DNA from: Candidatus Fermentithermobacillaceae bacterium | GTDB taxonomy: Bacteria; Bacillota; Sulfobacillia; Fermentithermobacillales; Fermentithermobacillaceae | Reading direction: 5' to 3' | Length of the DNA stretch: 7,505 nucleotides | Assembly: GCA_012842105.1 (NCBI GenBank) | Contig: DUTL01000002.1 | Span: 1-7,505, forward strand | Part shown: piece by piece, positions 1 through 6,079 of the stretch | How positions within the stretch are numbered: position 1 is the first letter of the stretch | How the letters are laid out: every line of letters starts with the position of its first letter | Notes under the pieces: generated by a model | Told to the model about the DNA's origin: nothing | What the model saw: only the letters and a program-made list of their open reading frames with translations | Databases searched by the model: none | Program-made: the position numbers and the translations under genes

Positions 1-223
1 TGATCGTGGAGAAGACTCCTATTGCAAGAACTGCGATTGCCAGCTGAATTGTTGTGCTGTCAATGAATGCGTTCCAGATGATACCGGCGGACTGTGCGGC
101 AGGAAGCCCTGAACTTAATGCCATTACAATAGTTGCTGCACACATTGTCTTCTCCAGGGAGACTTTCTTAAAAGAAAACAAAATGATAATCACTAATGCT
201 GCCATGACCCCAAGAAACTGCAA
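1..223 (-). CDS. DUF401-like multi-pass membrane protein, N-terminal fragment
   Basis: The minus strand reads open from the window edge up to 223 and gives a strongly hydrophobic N-terminus. Two membrane segments are visible, one near residues 3-18 (QFLGVMAALVIIILF) and one near residues 57-74 (TTIQLAIAVLAIGVFSTI). They are separated by a lysine-bearing stretch and a small-residue stretch (ATIVMALSSGLPA). This arrangement resembles the start of DUF401 (PF04165) proteins, predicted polytopic membrane proteins of unknown function; the match is from memory of the family. I chose the TTG at 221-223 because a good ribosome site (AGAGGTGA, 229-236 on the opposite strand) lies 5 nt upstream. The reading frame stays open further upstream, so a longer N-terminus from a GTG is possible. 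The plus-strand frame over the same bases has no ribosome site and an unconvincing composition. The remaining C-terminal part lies outside the window. The gene is divergent from the exonuclease gene. Confidence 0.72.
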   Translation of the reverse strand, partial: MQFLGVMAALVIIILFSFKKVSLEKTMCAATIVMALSSGLPAAQSAGIIWNAFIDSTTIQLAIAVLAIGVFSTI

Positions 224-298
224 CGGCTTCACCTCTGTTATATATTTGCTGAAGTGCGTGGTTGGGTTGATTTCGATATCTATGTGATTATATCCTAA

Positions 299-343
299 TT
301 GCAGGGATTGCACATTTGTGTGGCCAAATGTTTTGCAGGGATT
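299..343. repeat. 11-bp direct repeat in the divergent intergenic region
   Basis: TTGCAGGGATT occurs exactly at 299-309 and again at 333-343, a 34-bp period. The pair sits between the divergent membrane-protein and exonuclease genes, where promoters for both should lie, and it brackets a short inverted repeat. The repeat is seen directly; a role as a regulator binding site is inference. No convincing -35/-10 pair was found nearby for either strand. Confidence 0.5.
312..331. repeat. 7-bp inverted repeat, possible operator or small hairpin
   Basis: ACATTTG (312-318) and CAAATGT (325-331) are perfect inverse complements separated by 6 bases and followed by TTT. It lies between the two copies of the 11-bp direct repeat. 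It could be an operator dyad or a weak hairpin. It is too short and AT-rich to be a confident terminator. Confidence 0.35.
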
Positions 344-414
344 ATGCTGTACGCCCCAGAACTAGCAAAATCAGTGGCTGTATTATTCTTGTTCCGGGAG
401 GTTGGAGATAGGAG

Positions 415-2955
415 TTGAAGAGTGTGGCCGGCAGATCAATACCCGTACCTGATTACATTGCTTTTGATATTGAAACTACAGGTTTTTCGCCTGATGATGA
501 CCGTATTATAGAAGTCGCCCTTGTAAGATTCGAAAACGGGCTTCCTGTTGAAAGGTGGACATCCCTTGTCCATCCGGGTAGAAAAGTTGGGCTCAAGGTT
601 ATAAGACTCACAGGAATATCCCGGGAAGAACTGGCTCAAAGCCCCGATGTTGCCTCAATCTGCCACCAGGTTCAAGAGTTTCGCGGGGAATTGCCTTTGG
701 TAGGCCATAACCCTGAATTCGACGTATCATTCCTCTCAAGAGTGATCCAGGGGTTTCCAGGGGTCCCGGTTTACGACACTCTTGAGCTCGCTCGAATGGT
801 ATATCCCGGGTTCAAGACCTACAAGCTCGGAGATCTGGCACGGGAGCTAAATATTGCGTTGGATGATGCCCACAGGGCGTGCGATGATGCAGAAGCTACA
901 GGTAAAATTTTTGGAGATATTCAGAAGAGAATTATACAATTGCCCGCAGCGGTGCGGGAGAAGATTATCTGGATAATGGGAGAAGGCTGGGCATCTGCAC
1001 ATCTTTTTGATTTTGCTGAAAGTCCCGGTTACCAACTATCTCTCTTTGAAAGCATGTACGTTGATGAATCGCATTTTACCATTTTGCCGGGGCAGGCTAA
1101 ACAACTTTCCGCCGGCATACAGGTAGGTTTTGATGAAGGCGAGAGTGATCACGAGCCTGTTGCCTGGCTGCCCGGCTTGCTTGAGGGAGAGCAAAATCAG
1201 GTATTCGTGAGTTCTCGTCTTGACAAGCTTGCTTTGGGAAAGATGGCAACGAGCCTGGAAGGATATGTTGCTTCCCAGGGCCGGCCTGTGCTGGTTGCCG
1301 GCGACGTTGAAGTTCTGGCCGGAGTTAACACAGGCCCCCAATTCCTGTCTGTGCCCGGTGACTACCTGTGTTTGCTCAAGGCCGGTATGGTTGAAGGCCT
1401 GGCCCGTGACGGGCTTCTTGATTACCTGGATGTTGAAGAAAGAAGGTTCTTATCAACCATTGCATTATGGAGGAATATGTCCCGGGACGGCTTGTTCAGG
1501 GAAATTCAGATTGTGGGCAAAGCTTATGCATTAGGCCGCGAACTGAGTTGCTCAGGCTTTCCAGGCTGCCAGGATTGCTGCGCTTCTGTTGAGCAGTGTT
1601 TCTATCTTAAAGCTTGCAAAAGCGCTGCCGGGAGCCAGGTGATTGCCACCACCAAAGAAAGTTGCTTTGACGTTCCCCTTGATGCAAGTGCGTGCATAGT
1701 GCTGGGCTTCGAGAACCTGGGGATTGTGTGGGAGCGAAAACAACCCAGGTTGGATCTGGGAAGGCTGAAAGAAGCTTTGGAGGCTGCAGGCTGTTATGAG
1801 TGTGCTGAAATGGTTGAAAGAGTCATACATACAAGCCTGGATGCGCTAGGTTCAAGGCCTGATATGGTTGTGCCAGACGATATTACCCGTGCTGTTGCCC
1901 GGATTTGCCGTGAAATTGGCTCTGTCATTCCTGGCCTAAGGCAGAGACTGAGAAGCCAGGCAGGTTTTCCTGTTGCACTGCCGGTTGATCCACCTGTGCT
2001 AGGGATGAGCCTTCGCAGGCTGGAATACTGGACGGAACAGATGCAAGGGGTTTTGCTCGAAGATAGCTCATCCATGAAGCTGCTGGAGAGAGGCTATGGT
2101 GACGCCAGAAACACAAGCTCGGTGATTGTGCGGAAGGCTCTGTGGCCTGCTATTGAGGCTAAGAAGGCGCTCCTCAGCAGGTTCGGAAAAGTGGTTTTGG
2201 CCTCGCCAAGAGCAGGTTTTGCGTCCAGGTTTGAAGGGCTCCGGCGCCTGTACGGGATTGAACCCGGTGACGTTGTCCACACTGAAGGTAGATTGGTGCT
2301 GGCAGGTACCAAGGATCAACGTGGCCCTCTGTTGATTTCCATAGATAAGGGACACAGATTATCTTCTTCTGAACACATTAAGCTGACAGGTGAGTTTCTC
2401 AAAGAACTAACGCTGAAAACAAGCAGTAACGTTTTGTGCCTTTGCCCTTCACACTCGTTTATCAGGAATCTGAATTCACATGTGGCGGAATTCCTTGAAA
2501 ACAATGAGATTGCCGTGTTTGCCCAGGGTGTAGACGCCGGGCCAAAGGTGCTTGAGCATCTAAGTGAGCCTGGCACACTGGTATTGGCCAGGTTCGGAGT
2601 GGATATCGTGAGCAATTCGGCAACGGCCCCTCGTATTTTGGTGATTCCCAAGATTCCCTTTTGGCCTCCGAATACAATAGATGGCCTGAGGCAAAGGGAA
2701 ATATCAAGCCTGGGCAAAAATGGATTCATTGAAGTGAGTGTACTGCCCACTGTTTTGACACTTCGCTCCTATATGGAGAGCCTGTGCCGTGTTGCCGGAA
2801 GTATTGCGGTGGTGCTCCTCGATCCGAAGATTTTGCCGGGTCAGAGTCGTTGGGGCAGGGATTTCATATCCCGGTTCGACGACGTAAACACAATTGTTTG
2901 CCCGCCACAAATGGGCATTGCGCGGGCTGTTAACTGGGTAAAAGATAAAGCTTGA
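415..2955 (+). CDS. DinG-like protein: active-looking DnaQ/DEDDh exonuclease fused to a decayed DinG helicase domain
   Basis: Residues about 12-170 form a complete DEDDh 3'-5' exonuclease: Exo I DIETTG (D18, E20), Exo II GHNPEFD (D103), Exo III H153 and D158. The remainder follows the DinG (XPD-like superfamily 2 helicase) plan: a Q-motif-like PGQ (225-227), a DYLCL segment, a cysteine cluster (C379, C385, C388/C389, C395, C401) leading into CFYLKA, an IPFWPP segment (747-752) and a C-terminal WGRDFI. The motor motifs are lost. The Walker A site reads DEGESDHEPVAW (240-251), the DEAH site reads LGFEN (430-434), the SAT site reads ASPRA, and the motif VI arginines are only partly kept (CRVAG). 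At 846 residues it is somewhat shorter than Bacillus DinG. The likely role is exonucleolytic trimming of DNA or RNA ends, with the former helicase acting as a binding or regulatory scaffold (inference). Start: TTG 415 with GGAG 7 nt upstream; GTG 424 with AGGAG 9 nt upstream is an equal alternative. Confidence 0.9.
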   Translation: MKSVAGRSIPVPDYIAFDIETTGFSPDDDRIIEVALVRFENGLPVERWTSLVHPGRKVGLKVIRLTGISREELAQSPDVASICHQVQEFRGELPLVGHNPEFDVSFLSRVIQGFPGVPVYDTLELARMVYPGFKTYKLGDLARELNIALDDAHRACDDAEATGKIFGDIQKRIIQLPAAVREKIIWIMGEGWASAHLFDFAESPGYQLSLFESMYVDESHFTILPGQAKQLSAGIQVGFDEGESDHEPVAWLPGLLEGEQNQVFVSSRLDKLALGKMATSLEGYVASQGRPVLVAGDVEVLAGVNTGPQFLSVPGDYLCLLKAGMVEGLARDGLLDYLDVEERRFLSTIALWRNMSRDGLFREIQIVGKAYALGRELSCSGFPGCQDCCASVEQCFYLKACKSAAGSQVIATTKESCFDVPLDASACIVLGFENLGIVWERKQPRLDLGRLKEALEAAGCYECAEMVERVIHTSLDALGSRPDMVVPDDITRAVARICREIGSVIPGLRQRLRSQAGFPVALPVDPPVLGMSLRRLEYWTEQMQGVLLEDSSSMKLLERGYGDARNTSSVIVRKALWPAIEAKKALLSRFGKVVLASPRAGFASRFEGLRRLYGIEPGDVVHTEGRLVLAGTKDQRGPLLISIDKGHRLSSSEHIKLTGEFLKELTLKTSSNVLCLCPSHSFIRNLNSHVAEFLENNEIAVFAQGVDAGPKVLEHLSEPGTLVLARFGVDIVSNSATAPRILVIPKIPFWPPNTIDGLRQREISSLGKNGFIEVSVLPTVLTLRSYMESLCRVAGSIAVVLLDPKILPGQSRWGRDFISRFDDVNTIVCPPQMGIARAVNWVKDKA

Positions 2956-3006
2956 ACCCATGTGCCGTTTTGAGTAATAGCAAGGAGTGAGCGCTAATAT
3001 ACAGAA

Positions 3007-3054
3007 ACCAGGAGGTGTTTTCCAGTGAAATACGGTCCTCCTGGTAAGCCAGGA
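3007..3054 (+). promoter_or_regulatory. SD-sequestering hairpin with a competing downstream hairpin
   Basis: ACCAGGAGG (3007-3015), which contains the Shine-Dalgarno site of the next gene, is perfectly complementary to CCTCCTGGT (3037-3045) in codons 5-7. The 21-nt loop contains the GTG start. The same anti-SD strand can instead pair locally: TCCTGG (3039-3044) with CCAGGA (3049-3054) around a TAAG tetraloop, which would free the SD. The two hairpins are mutually exclusive, like a translational on/off switch or RNA thermometer. The complementarity is seen directly; the regulatory role is inference. The Pro-Pro-Gly/Pro-Gly codons could create some of this pairing by chance. Confidence 0.45.
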
Positions 3055-3450
3055 TACTCACGATGGAATCAAAAACACCGGGCGGAAGACAGATTCTCGT
3101 TTTCAATGGCCGGCAGGGGAGTAGGGTATGCTCTGTTATTGGCAGTTTTACTCATTGTTCTTGCGGCAACTGCTGTATACTTAACCAAGCTAGAGGAGAG
3201 TATCGTCTACTGGGTGGTAAACATAGGCAGTTTCATTATTCTGGGGCTGGCATCTTTCATTACCGCAAGGAAGGCCAGAAGGCATGGCCTGGCATACGGA
3301 GTTGCCATTGGCGGCTCATATGCCCTACTAACATGCTTGATCGGTGCAATCGCCTACCCTCCCTTCATAGGAATCGGAGCGCTGCTCAAAAGAATAGGGT
3401 TTTCTGTATTGGCCGGAGCTTGCGGCGGTGTTCTTGGGGTAAATTACTAG
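3025..3450 (+). CDS. TIGR04086/DUF3792 family small membrane protein
   Basis: This is a 141-residue protein with four hydrophobic helices at about 33-53, 61-81, 89-111 and 119-140. An arginine/lysine-rich loop (ARKARRHG, 81-88) lies between helices 2 and 3. The glycine-rich helices and the basic loop followed by LAYGVAIGGSYALL fit the TIGR04086 (DUF3792, YrzE-like) family of Firmicutes, whose function is unknown. Assignment is from recall of the family pattern. The GTG start at 3025 is fixed by an excellent AGGAGGTG site (3010-3017) 7 nt upstream. A roughly 30-residue hydrophilic N-terminal extension (PPGKPG, then basic residues) precedes helix 1 and seems long for the family; an internal ATG at codon 28 has no ribosome site. 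The gene is 69 bp downstream of the exonuclease gene and 50 bp upstream of the deacetylase frame, so co-transcription is possible. Its ribosome site lies in a predicted hairpin. Confidence 0.78.
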   Translation: MKYGPPGKPGYSRWNQKHRAEDRFSFSMAGRGVGYALLLAVLLIVLAATAVYLTKLEESIVYWVVNIGSFIILGLASFITARKARRHGLAYGVAIGGSYALLTCLIGAIAYPPFIGIGALLKRIGFSVLAGACGGVLGVNY

Positions 3451-3500
3451 GCAGGAATAATCTGCCTGCCAAAAACGCATGATACCCTCAGAAACATAGG

Positions 3501-4697
3501 TTGTTGCTGGGGGTTCATGTCTTGGTTTGGAAATTTCCTAAAGAAGGCCTGAAGTTGCTGTTGATGTGGTTGCTTCCGGTTGTGGTTATCCTGGGAACAT
3601 TGCCCGGGGCAGTGGCAGGCAAGCAGCCTGATTACACCGGGTTGTTCCAGAGCAACCGGTATTTGAGCCATGGACACAGGGGAGAAGAAGTGAAAGAACT
3701 GCAGCAACTGCTAAGCGAGCTGGGTTTGTACGAGTCAGGTGCGGATGGAATCTTCGGAGACAAGACCAAAGCTGCAGTGCTGGAATTTCAGAAGAGGATG
3801 AATCTTGTTAGGGACGGCATTGTTGGGCCTGGAACCAGGCAAACTCTGCACGCCGAGTTCATGAAACTCAACCCTCCCCTTAAGCATACAGTGTCCACAG
3901 GTGAAACCCTGTGGATTATTGCGGACAAATATGGCCTGAGCATTCCTTATTTGATCAGCATAAACAACTTGAAGAATCCGGATCGCATTTTCCCTGGCGA
4001 TGTTTTGGCGCTGCGGGGTGATGAAAAAGTTACAGGCGCCGAAAGCGGGGAGACGCCTGCAGATGCGCCTGTGGAAGTGGTTTTGCCCCCTGTTGAAATC
4101 CTGCCTGCACCCGATAAACGGATATGCCTGACGTTTAACGACGGCCCTGATCCAACTACCACTCCTGGGATTTTGGCGGTATTGGATGAGTATGGAATCA
4201 AAGCGACTTTCTTTGTGATTGGAGAGAAAGCAAGGAAACATCCTGAGCTTGTACGGGAGATTGCGGAAAAGGGCCATGTCATTGGTGTACATGGGTATGA
4301 GCATAAGGCATTGGCAGGGCTTACCCCACGAGAGGTTCAGACCGGCTTACAGATGGCGCAAACCTGTGTGATGCAGGTTTCAGGGCAGAAGCCTTATCTA
4401 TACCGCCCCCCATACGGAATTCTCGACGCGATACAGGTAAGAGAGGCGCAGAAACTTGGCATGGCGGTGTTAATGTGGACAAATATCGGAGGCGCTGACC
4501 TTGGAGCCCGTTCACCTCAGGAAGTGCTGGAGAGAGTACTTGCTTGTGCAAGGGACGGGAGTATAATTCTGCTTCATGAGGGCCTCCCCCATACAGCTAA
4601 AGCGTTGTCTGAGATAATTTCGTCCCTTGCACGAATGGGCTTTGGTTTTCAGAATTTGAGCCCTGGTTCAGTTATTGGACCTGTCCCGGGGCAATAA
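3501..4697 (+). CDS. Secreted PG-binding/LysM/polysaccharide deacetylase (NodB-like) protein
   Basis: Numbering is from TTG 3501. A signal peptide runs through a basic region (KFPKEGLK, 11-18), a hydrophobic core (LLLMWLLPVVVIL) and a probable signal peptidase I site, AVA (37-39). A peptidoglycan-binding type 1 domain covers about 54-116 (HGHRGEEVKELQQLL; ADGIFGDKTKAAV). A LysM domain covers about 128-172 (HTVSTGETLWIIADKYGL). A NodB/polysaccharide deacetylase domain covers about 205-390. In that domain the metal ligands are kept (D214, H264, H268), as are RPPYG (302-306) and LLHEG with H359. However, motif 1 reads TFNDGPD, so N213 replaces the usual catalytic-base aspartate, and the motif 4 region reads WTNIGGADL. 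The protein probably acts outside the membrane on peptidoglycan, as a deacetylase or as a wall-binding pseudoenzyme. The true start is uncertain: TTG 3522 or TTG 3555 (AAGAAGG 7 nt upstream) are alternatives. The 3' end overlaps the convergent gene by 26 bp. Confidence 0.9.
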   Translation: MLLGVHVLVWKFPKEGLKLLLMWLLPVVVILGTLPGAVAGKQPDYTGLFQSNRYLSHGHRGEEVKELQQLLSELGLYESGADGIFGDKTKAAVLEFQKRMNLVRDGIVGPGTRQTLHAEFMKLNPPLKHTVSTGETLWIIADKYGLSIPYLISINNLKNPDRIFPGDVLALRGDEKVTGAESGETPADAPVEVVLPPVEILPAPDKRICLTFNDGPDPTTTPGILAVLDEYGIKATFFVIGEKARKHPELVREIAEKGHVIGVHGYEHKALAGLTPREVQTGLQMAQTCVMQVSGQKPYLYRPPYGILDAIQVREAQKLGMAVLMWTNIGGADLGARSPQEVLERVLACARDGSIILLHEGLPHTAKALSEIISSLARMGFGFQNLSPGSVIGPVPGQ

Positions 4698-5217
4698 TGT
4701 CTTTTACAACCTGATCTGCTCCCTTCACGTAGTGAGCCATCTCTGAAATTGCCATGCTTTGGAACATTGCACTCTGCGCATCGGCCAGAGAGCACACTGC
4801 TTTTTGAAGCGCTTGAGCAACTTGCCTGTCTGCCTTGGCCTGTTGCATGGATAACTGGTTCCCCAACAGGCTTATTAATTCGCCCAGGTGTTGAGAGTTT
4901 GAGCGCACTGCCTCATTGCCCTGGGACACTACTGAAGCAACTTGCTGGGAAACGGCAAGAAGCGTATCTACCGACTGAGAATCGGTTACGTGGGTTGAAG
5001 CTTTGCTTAACGCGCTTTGCAGGTCTTGCTCGATGAGCATCTGCTGTTCCCGGATGCTGTTCTGAACCTCTGACAATGACACATCGATTTTTTCGGCGGG
5101 TGTGGTTGGCACACCTGCTCCAGGCGGTTTGAACGAACGCCGCATTTCATCTACAACGTAAGAGGCAGAACTCTTGCCATCTATGGCACCTATTGCATAG
5201 TCTTCATGTTCGGGCAT
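4672..5217 (-). CDS. Unrecognised helical, glutamine-rich protein (181 aa)
   Basis: I do not recognise this family. ATG 5217 is preferred because GGGAGG (opposite strand of 5224-5229) lies 6 nt upstream. The frame extends to a GTG at 5289, but that start lacks a ribosome site. The 181-residue product begins MPEHEDYAIGAIDGK, has a proline-rich linker (KPPGAGVPTTP, about 30-40), then a long region rich in Gln, Ser, Ala and Leu that looks helical or coiled-coil (about 43-165), for example VSLSEVQNSIREQQM and AKADRQVAQALQKA. There is no signal peptide or membrane segment, and a single cysteine. Composition suggests a cytoplasmic structural or oligomeric protein. A sporulation or cell-surface role would be speculation. 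It is transcribed against its neighbours: convergent and overlapping by 26 bp with the deacetylase gene, and divergent from the small acidic gene at 5345. The opposite-strand frames here look like shadows. Confidence 0.78.
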   Translation of the reverse strand: MPEHEDYAIGAIDGKSSASYVVDEMRRSFKPPGAGVPTTPAEKIDVSLSEVQNSIREQQMLIEQDLQSALSKASTHVTDSQSVDTLLAVSQQVASVVSQGNEAVRSNSQHLGELISLLGNQLSMQQAKADRQVAQALQKAVCSLADAQSAMFQSMAISEMAHYVKGADQVVKDIIAPGQVQ

Positions 5218-5344
5218 GAAACCCCTCCCTTCTTCAAACTTCTTCTTAGTGTTTTCACTTTTCGGTTCCTTATTAGAAAACCGTGGCACAACTAAAGGAA
5301 ATCCAGCAAGAACAGAGAAATGTGATCAAGGGGGGGGTCGAAGA

Positions 5345-5638
5345 GTGTCGAGGTTTCTGCGTGTAGGGATTTTTCTTGACAGGCTAGAGGATATTGCAGA
5401 AGCTGCCAGTATGTTATCTGAGGCAGCAAAGTCAGAGGAAGACACAGAGTTGGCCAGAGCCATGGAACTGGCTGACGACATTGAATCTATGGCCAGGGAA
5501 TTGCGGGATTTCATTGCAAGATGGAATTGTGAACCTCTGATTTACACAGGTAAAGGTACAACAGAGGAAATAATCAACTTGCTTGATACACTGCTTACGA
5601 ATGCCGAAAGCGCCCGGACTGAAAATTTGCAGAACTAG
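5345..5638 (+). CDS. Small acidic helical protein of unknown function (97 aa)
   Basis: The family is not recognised. GTG 5345 is chosen because an A-plus-poly-G ribosome site (5330-5337) lies 7 nt upstream. The frame is open further 5' to 5216, but those codons lie over the divergent gene's leader and have no ribosome site. The product starts SRFLRVGIFLDRLEDIAEAA and continues as acidic, alanine/leucine/glutamate-rich predicted helices (LSEAAKSEEDTELARAMELA, then DDIESMARELRDFIARW). A short break (NCEPLIYTGKGTT) separates these from a final helix (EEIINLLDTLLTNAES). It has no membrane segment and one cysteine. It lies 36 bp upstream of the FmdB-type zinc-ribbon gene in the same direction, so the two are probably one transcript. 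Its promoter should lie in the 127-bp divergent gap 5218-5344, where I could not identify a convincing -35/-10 pair. Confidence 0.72.
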   Translation: MSRFLRVGIFLDRLEDIAEAASMLSEAAKSEEDTELARAMELADDIESMARELRDFIARWNCEPLIYTGKGTTEEIINLLDTLLTNAESARTENLQN

Positions 5639-5674
5639 GAATCTCAGTTTAAACTATTAGCGGGAGGCCGAACT

Positions 5675-5887
5675 ATGCCTATTTTCGAATATAAGTGCCG
5701 CCACTGCGGCAAAGTGTTTGAATACCTGATCAGACAAAATGAAGTTCCGGTATGCCCTGAGTGCAGTTCCCGAGACCTTACCAAGCTTCTGTCGATGTTT
5801 TCGTCAAACGTCAAAACGGGCTCCAGAGGGCCATCGTCTTCATGTACCACGTGTTCCGGCGGAGCATGCAGTACATGCAGGAGGTAA
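5675..5887 (+). CDS. FmdB-family zinc ribbon protein
   Basis: The 70-residue protein opens with the hallmark of the FmdB/CxxC-CxxC-SSSS putative regulatory zinc-ribbon family (TIGR02605): MPIFEYKCRHCGKVFEYL, with C8 and C11 as one zinc knuckle and C27 and C30 (VCPEC) as the other. These should bind one zinc ion. The C-terminal tail is unusual in carrying two more CxxC pairs (C57/C60 and C65/C68) in a Ser/Gly-rich context, which could form a second metal site. ATG 5675 follows GGGAGG (5662-5667) by 7 nt, a strong start. It is probably co-transcribed with the 97-residue gene upstream. The family is often called a regulator after FmdB of methylotrophic amide utilisation, but its function is generally unproven. 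Family assignment is confident; function is not. Confidence 0.92.
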   Translation: MPIFEYKCRHCGKVFEYLIRQNEVPVCPECSSRDLTKLLSMFSSNVKTGSRGPSSSCTTCSGGACSTCRR

Positions 5888-6079
5888 GCCGGTTAGGCCA
5901 GATTCAGCCCGGGTTCAATATGTGAGTTTTCCAGATGACATGCTTCTGTATGCCGGTAAACAATCACAGCGCCCATTGCAAGAAGCATTAATTTAATGGG
6001 TAAAGTTGAAATAGAAGTTTTGGCAACGGCCATTGGTTGTACATTCGAGACGAACTGAATGAGAAAGGAAGTGGTCATA
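5888..6079. other. 192-bp intergenic region with a long-range inverted repeat
   Basis: No convincing gene was seen here. ATGCTTCT (5940-5947) and AGAAGCAT (5981-5988) are perfect inverse complements separated by 33 bases, and the second arm is followed by TTAATTTAA. A second dyad, CCCATT (5972-5977) with AATGGG (5995-6000), overlaps it, so the two compete. This could include the terminator of the FmdB transcript or the leader of the next gene, but neither structure is strong. A 61-codon minus-strand frame covers the region without a ribosome site. Confidence 0.3.

Noticed and set aside
54..287. Plus-strand 77-codon ORF at the left edge
   Set aside because: It lies opposite the minus-strand membrane protein frame, which has a ribosome site and clear hydrophobic helices; the plus frame has neither.
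381..386. TATTAT as a -10 box for the exonuclease gene
   Set aside because: No acceptable -35 element at 16-18 bp and the extended -10 TGn is not in register.
3450..3470. GGCAGG/CCTGCC hairpin after the DUF3792-type gene as a terminator
   Set aside because: Only 6 bp with a 9-nt loop and followed by A residues instead of T; not supported as a plus-strand terminator.
5218..5289. N-terminal extension of the minus-strand helical protein to GTG 5289
   Set aside because: No ribosome site precedes 5289, while ATG 5217 has GGGAGG at 6 nt.
5216..5344. Upstream extension of the 97-residue acidic protein to an ATG at 5216
   Set aside because: The extra codons cover the divergent gene's leader and lack a ribosome site, whereas GTG 5345 has a well-spaced poly-G site.
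5905..5925. GGGTTCAA resembling a tRNA T-arm
   Set aside because: No matching T-stem, anticodon arm or acceptor stem around it.
5893..6078. Minus-strand 61-codon ORF with a hydrophobic stretch in the gap before the zinc-ribbon gene
   Set aside because: No ribosome site at the first ATG or at internal ATGs, and composition is not convincing; it may simply be open by chance in a 192-bp gap.
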